The notes below the pieces were generated by a model. It made no database searches, was not told where the DNA came from, and was given only the letters and a program-made list of their open reading frames with translations. Both the position numbers and the translations under genes were made by a program. A stretch of DNA of 13,444 nucleotides from Terfezia claveryi (lineage: Eukaryota; Ascomycota; Pezizomycetes; Pezizales; Pezizaceae), in contig WHUX01000702.1 in NCBI GenBank assembly GCA_015179025.1, positions 1 through 13,444 on the forward strand, read 5' to 3'. Of this stretch, positions 8,225 to 13,444 are shown piece after piece; position 1 is the stretch's first letter, and the number at the start of each line of letters is the position of its first letter.

Positions 8225-8732
8225 TTTTTTAATAGGATATAGTACTTTATTATTTAAGTCTCAAGTGGTAACAATAGCAAGCTTCTATGAAAAGTAATAG
8301 ACGTATCTACCTCTATTACAATAGTATGAAGTGTTATAACTAAACTCGAGCCAAAGAGTTTATTATAATAGCTAAAGGTTACAATAAAAAGTACTTGTCA
8401 ATAGGAAGTTATTAAGTATATAACTTATACTTCAAGATTTATATACATATTTAAAGACTTGGTTTTTCTTTGCCAAAGTCAGACTTGGTTCCTCTTCACC
8501 AAAGTCAGTACAATTAAATTGGTTACTCAATTGTAAGGTCCCACATTTTCTGGTAATGTGTGACAAACTTAATAACTTATGTTGGAAAGGTTGGAGGCCT
8601 GACCGAACAGTTATTTATTATTGTGTGGTATCAACAAATCTTATCAGTATAACAACATATATTTATAAACAACACCTTGCGACAAGGTAAAACTTTAATA
8701 TTTAAGAGTAGGACTCTCTTTTTTGGGAGCCA
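8225..8732 (+). other. Internal region of the nested element, non-coding
   Basis: 508 AT-rich bases with no open frame of note in any direction. The block opens with a T-run right after the LTR, contains CCAAAGTCAG twice (near 8473 and 8499), and ends with TTTTTTGGGAGCCA before the right LTR. No Gag, protease, RT or integrase trace is seen, so the element must depend on proteins made elsewhere. Confidence 0.65.
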
Positions 8733-9364
8733 TGTAAGGAAGTCATATTCCATTTCCCAATGAAATGTAACTCCCGTTACATACCAACTTTTAACCTAGT
8801 GGAATAAGATATTATCAGGCCGCCAGCATCGGCCGGCAGGTGATAATAAAGGTATAGTAACTCATGTATTTCATTAAAATAATTAGCATGACTCATTGGA
8901 AGGGTCACACAATACTTGTAGTTCTATTTCCTAGTAGTTTCTGGCAGTTTCTATCATGTTGATTTCAAATCATGTAATGGGTCAGATGATGGCGCACTGC
9001 CCCAGCACTGCCCCAGCACTGCCCCACTCTGGACAGTATATAGTCCCCTAAATTCCCCTCAATTGGAGGAGCGTTCAAGCCAGAGATAGAGACAGAAACA
9101 GTGTAGTAGATATCTACCAATAATAACAGTATTGAGCTATTAATTCTGGGCCCTTTATGGGCCCGTCTCCCTCTATATTCCAATAACAAGTAATAGGCCG
9201 GTCGGGCCTATCTTCTACAACTAGAGCGACAATAGAATATATATAGCAAGATATACTTAAACAGAAGCTATAGGTTCCGTATACCTATAGTTTACTATAG
9301 TAAACTCTAGTACTGTTGCCCGGTAGTAGAGAGTTGGTTATAAAGCACGCCGCCTTACTTTACA
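8733..9364 (+). repeat. Right LTR of the nested element
   Basis: Direct repeat of 7592-8224 with the same ends TGTAAGGAAGT and CCTTACTTTACA. Gag sequence resumes immediately after it, on the minus strand. Confidence 0.85.
8946..9064 (+). promoter_or_regulatory. Promoter-like module, right nested LTR
   Basis: The same three 11-base GCACTGCCCCA copies (8994-9026) and TATATAG (9037-9043) as in the left LTR, with only a few base changes across the block. Confidence 0.5.
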
Positions 9365-9365
9365 A

Positions 9366-10295
9366 TTAGTGAGGGCTAGGTTCTCTAGTTGACCTTTTTT
9401 TCCTATTATTATTAGAGCCATTATCTGACTCATTACTCTCAGATCCAGATCCTGGGTACTTACTCCCACCTCCAGCTGTACTACTAGAGCTCTTTCTAGA
9501 CTTTTTGTCAGGGGTCTTACTCTTTTTAGTATGTGCTAGCTTTTTCCTATCTTTAGGTGGAGATGGCATGTCCTTTTCAGATATTTCTTCTATATCTGTT
9601 TCATTATCTCTATCATCTTCTTCTTTATATTGCATACTTTTTCCTTTACTCTTGCTTCCAGCTCCAAACAGTTTTCTTCCTATCTCTTCATGAGTTTCCA
9701 TAGGTTCTGTTATTGGAGGTACAATTTCTGGAGTTTCCAGATTATACAGGTTACCTATAAGCATATACTGTGTCAGGAAAGGCCAGTTTAATACTAGCTA
9801 TGAAACTTCTTTATATAGGTTATAAGTTGGGTAAGGCTATACTACTTTTGAAGTAGATGAGAGTTGAAAGTCCATTTGAACTAACTTGTCAAATTGTTCC
9901 TTCTGTTGGAAAATTATGAACTTTTCAGCTGCCTCAGCCAATAGTTCCTTTTTCCTTCTTAATAACATGTTATTTATTGTTAGGTATACAAATACCTGTG
10001 ATACCCTTTGGTACCATGAAGATTCATTTGTATCCCAAAAGGCTTTTTTTGGAGGAGGTGTTATAATCCTTATTTCAGGTATAGATAAATTGGCCTCAAT
10101 AACAATTTCTCTTCAAGTTGTTTCCACATCTTTCTCTGGAATGTCTTTTCCAGTTGGTATTTTCTTTTTAGGGGTATTTACTAATCTGGCCTTTAGTGCT
10201 TCTAGCTTCTCACTTGTTATTGCCTTTCTCCTGCCTTTCCTAGCTCTAGCTCCTCCTTTCATAACACTAGACTTTTTCTATTGAGGAGTCTCCAT
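9366..10295 (-). pseudogene. Gag N-terminal part (broken; start of the polyprotein)
   Basis: The frame starts at ATG 10295-10293, with an in-frame stop five codons upstream, so the start is well placed. The protein begins METPQ and has a basic stretch (KGGARARKGRRK), a helical middle (LLRRKKELLAEAAEKF) and a strongly charged Ser/Lys/Asp-rich tail (9600-9380) with poly-Ser and GSGSESNES-like sequence. Four internal stops (codon 6, then in the first half and near 9840 and 9800) fit CAG to TAG or CGA to TGA. The last 132 codons (9764-9366) are open. The frame stops just at the nested LTR. Assignment to Gag rests on position and in-frame continuation beyond the insertion; the N-terminal sequence itself is not recognised. 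Confidence 0.65.
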
Positions 10296-10776
10296 GTCTA
10301 TCAGATATTATACCACTGATTTCTTAGACTCTGTTTCTTCTATTTCTGCTTTCTTTAAAGTGGATCCTGATGAGGAAGGATCTACTTCTTATCAATTTCC
10401 TACTTATCCTCTATCTGTTGCTTCTAATACCAGAGTTGACTATAGTAAGAAAGAGAGGAGAGTAAAGAAGAAAAGAGTTACTTTTGTTGATAAAATTGTT
10501 GTAGGAGCAGGGTTTCCTATTAATGCTGGGAAGAAAGTTGAGTGGAAGGATAGAGGTTGGACTGCTAGGTACTTGTGTTCTTTTTGGAGGGAGAGGTACA
10601 GAAACTTTCCTTGTTCTGCTTACTGGGAGAATTCCCAATTTTTCTTTAGGCTAGGTAGAGAGTGGGGCTGGGATACTCTCTGGAGTTTGGATGTTGATAG
10701 GACTAGTTCCTATAATCCACACCCTTATTGGACTTCTGAGGCAGTTTCTAGGTCTCAGAGTTACCAAATTAGGTAG
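10294..10776 (+). CDS. Unrecognised 160-residue ORF, head to head with gag in the element leader
   Basis: This is an uninterrupted plus-strand frame inside an otherwise heavily mutated minus-strand element. Its ATG shares two bases with the gag ATG (the four bases CATG serve both). All arginines use AGA or AGG and third positions favour T, as expected of real coding sequence here and like Gag-Pol. Around nine TGG codons and four CAA/CAG codons, prime targets of the decay seen elsewhere, survive. The first third is acidic and Ser-rich, the middle has a basic cluster (KKERRVKKKRVTF) that could be a nuclear localisation signal, and the last third is rich in Trp, Tyr and Phe (CSFWRERYRNF, REWGWDTLW). 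No signal peptide or membrane segment is seen. I recognise no family. It could be an accessory antisense gene, a captured host fragment, or a chance frame. Confidence 0.45.
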   Translation: MSIRYYTTDFLDSVSSISAFFKVDPDEEGSTSYQFPTYPLSVASNTRVDYSKKERRVKKKRVTFVDKIVVGAGFPINAGKKVEWKDRGWTARYLCSFWRERYRNFPCSAYWENSQFFFRLGREWGWDTLWSLDVDRTSSYNPHPYWTSEAVSRSQSYQIR

Positions 10777-11064
10777 TTTGTTGTTTTCTTTGTATTTGCC
10801 AGTTAAATACAGTTGTTGTTGCCCTCTTATATTGTTTTGCTACTAATTGTAGGCTTTGCTGATTGCTATTTGTTGAATAGTCTTACTGTTGCTATTTGGG
10901 AGATAGTCTTACTGCTAACTGTCAGACTTTGGTGCTACTATGCTTTATGCTGTAGGCTTATACTGGCTCTAGTTTCTACTCTTGTTGGTAGAAACTTTGT
11001 TGATTAGATAAGGTTGATCAGGCCTTCCTAGTTAGGTAAGAATCAAGTTCTTAGGTTAAAAAAA
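10777..11064. other. Leader between 5' LTR and the 160-residue ORF
   Basis: No convincing gene. A 64-codon hydrophobic plus-strand frame (10813-11007) is probably chance in T-rich DNA. A near-direct repeat, ATAGTCTTACTG, occurs twice near 10877-10915. Next to the LTR lies the inverted repeat TAAGAA-TCAAG-TTCTTA. On the element strand the bases after the LTR read TTTTTTTAACCTAAGAACTT, which lack the TGG expected of an ordinary tRNA primer-binding site. Confidence 0.5.
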
Positions 11065-11332
11065 TGTAAAGTGTTGGATGGGGGACTGGACAATCAGATT
11101 AGATTAGATAAAGATCCAATCTAATCAGATAATCTCAGGCTAGTAATGTATACTACAAAGTAGATTACTAATAGTGTATTGTTTATTCTCACTATTAAAG
11201 TTATTACCAGTAGCATAAGATTACTGTAATAGGTAAAGTAGTATAGGAGTGCCAAAGGCACTTAGAAATTAACCAGTGGAACTTCTATATTGATTGTACT
11301 CTAACTATGTTCTGAGTTCTAACTATCTGTCC

Positions 11333-11426
11333 AACTGAAGGGAAATTCAGAGGACTATATGTGTTTCCAATGGGGCAGTGCTGGGGCAATACTGAGGCAG
11401 TGCACCATCATCTGACCCTTACATGT
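11333..11426 (-). promoter_or_regulatory. Promoter-like module, shared LTR
   Basis: On the minus strand, degenerate GCACTGCCCCA repeats precede CATATAGTCC and a CTTCAGTTGG end, as in the other three LTRs. Beyond about 11426 the sequence diverges from the left LTR. Confidence 0.45.
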
Positions 11427-11452
11427 GATAAAGATCAGCATCATCTGATCCT

Positions 11453-11480
11453 CTAGATAGTACTTCCAAATACTATCTAG
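11453..11480. other. Conserved LTR hairpin, shared LTR
   Basis: CTAGATAGTA and TACTATCTAG with loop CTTCCAAA, identical to 746-773 in the left LTR. Confidence 0.6.
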
Positions 11481-11516
11481 TACAAAATAGGTTAAGTCTT
11501 TCCTAGACTTATACAT

Positions 11517-11575
11517 GTGAAAGCATGTGAGTAACATGTGAAAGCATGTGATAACATGTGAAAGCATGTGAAATA
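11517..11575. repeat. 20-bp tandem repeat in the shared LTR
   Basis: Three units beginning GTGAAAGCATGTGA at 11517, 11538 and 11558, with periods of 21 and 20. This is less mutated than the four-unit array in the left LTR. ACATGT and GCATG give each unit small palindromes. Confidence 0.7.
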
Positions 11576-11702
11576 TTAGCAAGGCAGACAGCACACAGAA
11601 TGTTGTGTGTTTTGAGATGCTTGCTTAGTAAGAAAATACATAAGAAATACATTTGTGAGGGAGAGGGTTAGTCATAGGGTATGAGTAAGCCACTTCCTTA
11701 CA

Positions 11703-11723
11703 TGCCTCCCTGTTTAGATAAAA
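11703..11723 (-). other. Polypurine tract of the right gypsy copy
   Basis: AAACAGGGAGGCA on the minus strand, directly before TGTAAGGAAG of the LTR. It matches the tract at 1016-1036 except for one base. Confidence 0.6.
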
Positions 11724-11765
11724 ACTCTATCTTAGAAAATAAACAGGGGAGATGGGTTATGTACA

Positions 11766-13444
11766 TTAGTAGTTAACATTCAACCCATAATACCTATTGT
11801 TCCTATCCTTATAGGTATTACTACCTTCTGCTCCAGTATCATACCTAATATTATCATACCCTTCCTTGAAATCCTTATCAACAACTTTCTGATCAAAGAA
11901 ATATTTAAGCATTAACTGGGGTATGTCTAACTCTTTTCCTTTGCCTTTGTCAATCTTGACTGCATTGGATGAAACAGGGGTAGCAAGGACTTTCTTTCTC
12001 TCATCATCAATCATTTGCAAGGTTTCTTTCCTTGTCTTATTCTTGCCAAGCTTTCCCTCACCAACCTTTGTCTTTTTGTAAGTTGCTTGCTTACTACCAG
12101 TCAACCAGAATTGTTTTTTCAATGACTCATCAACACTATCAGCATATACCCACTCATCAAATTTATGAGGCCATCCCTTCCATTTCATCTTGTACTGCAA
12201 TTTTCCCATTCTAGGTTGTGACCTAAATTCCAAAACTCTTTCTACCTCATACATGTCTTCCTTAACTGGTCCTGGTTGTTCCAGAGTTCTGGAAGGGAAC
12301 AGTTGTATTGGATTAGGCAAGAAGGGCTTGAGAAGTGAGGTGTGGAAGGAGTTGTTGATATTATTGAAGTCAGGGAAGTCAGTGAAGTCAAGTTTAGCAT
12401 TTTGACTCCATGGTGAATATTTGGTAATGGTGAAGGGGCCTATCCATTTAGGGGATAGTTTGGAGGAGTGGTACCTTGCTGGGAGGTTCTTTGTTGATAG
12501 CATCACCTGATCATTGATTTGGTAATCAGGGGAGGCTCTTCTGTGTTTGTTGGCTTGCTGAATTTGGTCCTTTTTTGCTTTAGTAAGGTTTTCAGCAACC
12601 TGGTAAAATCTGGTTGTAGGGTTTGAGTAGGTAGGAATTGGGTGAGGTAGGATAGGTGGTGCCAAATTAGGCTGGTATCCTAGCTTGATAACAAAGGGGG
12701 AAAGTTCTCTTGTAGTACTAACTCTTGCATTCACCTCTGTTTGAACAGAAGGTGTGGCTTGTACCCAATTCATTCCCTGTTCCAGCTTCTTGGCTGCAAA
12801 CATAGGAATAATTGTCCTATTCTTTCTTTCACTTGTCCCATCAGTCTGGGGGTGATATGTGGAAGATGCTTTATGCATAATTCCATTTTTCTGCATCCAG
12901 TCTTGAAAAACAGTAGACATAAACAAGGGGTCTTGGTCAGAAACAATTTCATAAGGGAAACCCACTTAAGGCTTAATGAATCTTTCAAAGATATCAATAA
13001 CCCCTAATGTGTCAACATTGTCTGCAACAGGTAACAAGAATGTAAAATCAGAATGCCTGTCAGTCATGACTAATAACTTATGAAATAACAACATATGAGG
13101 CTTATCATCTTTAGGAGTTCTATAACCAAGTATAAATTCAGTACATGAAATCATAACAGGTTCCATACTAAGGAAATCCATAGCCATACTACCCCATGGC
13201 CTAATAGGTACATTCAAAGGAGTAAGGAATCCAGGGGTTTTCTGTATGGATCCTTTGGTGATTTGACAGGTTTCACAACTCCTCACAAATTGTTCAACCT
13301 GCTTATAAAAATCCTGAAAGATGTACTTATTGGTAAGCTCTTCTGCTGTTTTTGCAAGGCCTCCATGTCCAGTGGTGACATATGCTTGTTGGATAAGGGC
13401 TTCAGAGGCAGGGTTACCTTTAACTTATAGTCCCTTGGGAATAA
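11766..13444 (-). pseudogene. Integrase with chromodomain, right copy (partial, nearly open)
   Basis: A 399-codon open stretch (12965-11766) and one of 106 codons (13286-12966) are separated by a single TAA at 12968-12966. A second stop lies near 13428. The zinc-binding segment reads AYVTTGHGG and CETCQ: the second His and both Cys are present, but the first His reads Tyr. Catalytic residues are Asp 13178-13176 (MAMDFLS), Asp 12938-12936 (VSDQDP) and Glu 12830-12828 (QTDGTSERKN), with 35 residues between the last two. The chromodomain is at about 12120-12258 (YEVERVLEF to KMKWKGWPHKFDEWVYADS) with intact aromatic positions, followed by a basic tail ending LNVNY. Chromodomains of this type can direct integration to marked chromatin. 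The 5' part of the gene is outside the window. Confidence 0.9.

Larger units (their letters stand above)
7592..9364 (+). mobile_element. Nested non-coding LTR element inserted in gag
   Basis: Two direct repeats of about 633 bases (7592-8224 and 8733-9364) flank 508 bases without coding sequence. They begin TGTAAGGAAGT and end CCTTACTTTACA. The plus orientation is inferred: the first 11 and last 8 bases match the big element's LTR in its own sense, the T-run after the 5' LTR matches, GGGAGCCA before the 3' LTR resembles GGGAGGCA of the big element, and the promoter-like module then points the same way. The flanking pentamers AGTGG (7587-7591) and ATTAG (9365-9369) agree at three of five bases; a decayed 5-bp target duplication would restore the gag frame exactly. 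Size fits a TRIM-like element. The reverse orientation is possible, since TGGCTCCC lies next to the right LTR on the minus strand. Confidence 0.8.
361..11702 (-). mobile_element. Degenerate Ty3/gypsy chromovirus retrotransposon, complete from LTR to LTR
   Basis: An 11.3-kb minus-strand element, about 9.57 kb without the nested insertion. It is bounded by LTRs at 361-1015 and 11065-11702 with TGTAAG...CTTTACA-type ends. Domain order on the minus strand is Gag, CCHC knuckle, protease, RT with YLDD, RNase H, zinc-knuckle array, integrase with a DX35E core, and chromodomain. That order (RT before integrase) plus the chromodomain defines a Ty3/gypsy chromovirus. The protein is broken by many stops of the RIP type and one frameshift, so it is not autonomous. 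A plus-strand ORF of 160 codons lies between the 5' LTR and gag. The 5' LTR is shared with a second copy to the right, so no target-site duplication can be assessed. Confidence 0.9.
11065..11702 (-). repeat. LTR shared by two adjacent gypsy copies
   Basis: 638 bases. This serves as 5' LTR of the left element and 3' LTR of the right one. In element sense it starts TGTAAGGAAGTGG and ends CAACACTTTACA. On its right side lie the polypurine tract and integrase end of the right copy, and on its left side the leader and gag of the left copy. It carries the 10-bp hairpin (11453-11480), the tandem repeat and the promoter-like module with CATATAG (11361-11355). Confidence 0.85.
11065..13444 (-). mobile_element. 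Second gypsy copy, 3' end only (continues beyond the window)
   Basis: The shared LTR, polypurine tract and integrase/chromodomain sequence align closely with 361 to about 2750 of the left element. The rest, including RT and Gag, would lie to the right of the window. This copy is less decayed, with about two stops in the integrase part compared with seven or more. Confidence 0.85.

Noticed and set aside
8716..8732. TGGCTCCC primer-binding site that would put the nested element on the minus strand
   Set aside because: TGG next to an LTR is suggestive, but LTR ends, T-run, purine tract and promoter module all match the big element only if the nested one is on the plus strand. It is kept as the alternative.
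9886..10284. 132-codon plus-strand hydrophobic frame
   Set aside because: It is antisense to the Gag N-terminal reading frame, and its Phe/Leu/Ser-rich sequence is what the complement of Lys/Glu/Arg-rich coding gives. It is in the same frame as the 160-residue ORF but separated from it by a stop.
10813..11007. 64-codon hydrophobic plus-strand frame resembling a membrane protein
   Set aside because: T-rich leader DNA gives Leu/Val/Ile-rich frames by chance; no start context, conservation or neighbour supports it.

Overview
The window is transposon-derived DNA, most likely from a filamentous fungus, probably an ascomycete of the Pezizomycotina type. No ordinary host gene was recognised. The organism call is an inference. 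It rests on Ty3/gypsy chromovirus domain content and on pervasive C-to-T decay on both strands that looks like repeat-induced point mutation (RIP: CAG/CAA/CGA to TAG/TAA/TGA, TGG to TAG, CAT to TAT). There is no bacterial gene organisation, rRNA, tRNA or CRISPR array.

Layout. 1-360 is flanking DNA with short duplications, palindromes and a 39-bp AT-rich tandem repeat. 361-11702 is one minus-strand Ty3/gypsy element: 3' LTR at 361-1015 and 5' LTR at 11065-11702. Read on the minus strand it encodes a Gag N-terminal part (10295-9366), then after an interruption the capsid-like part of Gag with a CCHC knuckle, protease, reverse transcriptase, RNase H, an unusual Pro/Ser-rich segment with about five zinc knuckles, integrase and a C-terminal chromodomain. 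Everything lies in one ancestral frame, apart from a small frameshifting deletion at the RT/RNase H junction. The gene is dead, with dozens of in-frame stops.

Nested in gag at 7592-9364 is a 1.77-kb non-coding LTR element: two LTRs of about 633 bp around 508 bp. It probably lies in the opposite orientation. Its LTRs share end sequences and a promoter-like module (11-bp GC-rich repeats, then a TATA-like site) with the LTRs of its host element. The nested element is much less mutated, so it is probably younger.

The LTR at 11065-11702 is also the 3' LTR of a second copy of the big element, whose integrase/chromodomain end fills 11703-13444 and runs off the window. The order LTR-internal-LTR-internal suggests a tandem array made by recombination between LTRs.

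The most unusual items are an uninterrupted 160-codon plus-strand ORF (10294-10776) lying head to head with gag in the 5' leader of the big element, and the zinc-knuckle array inserted in Pol between RNase H and integrase.
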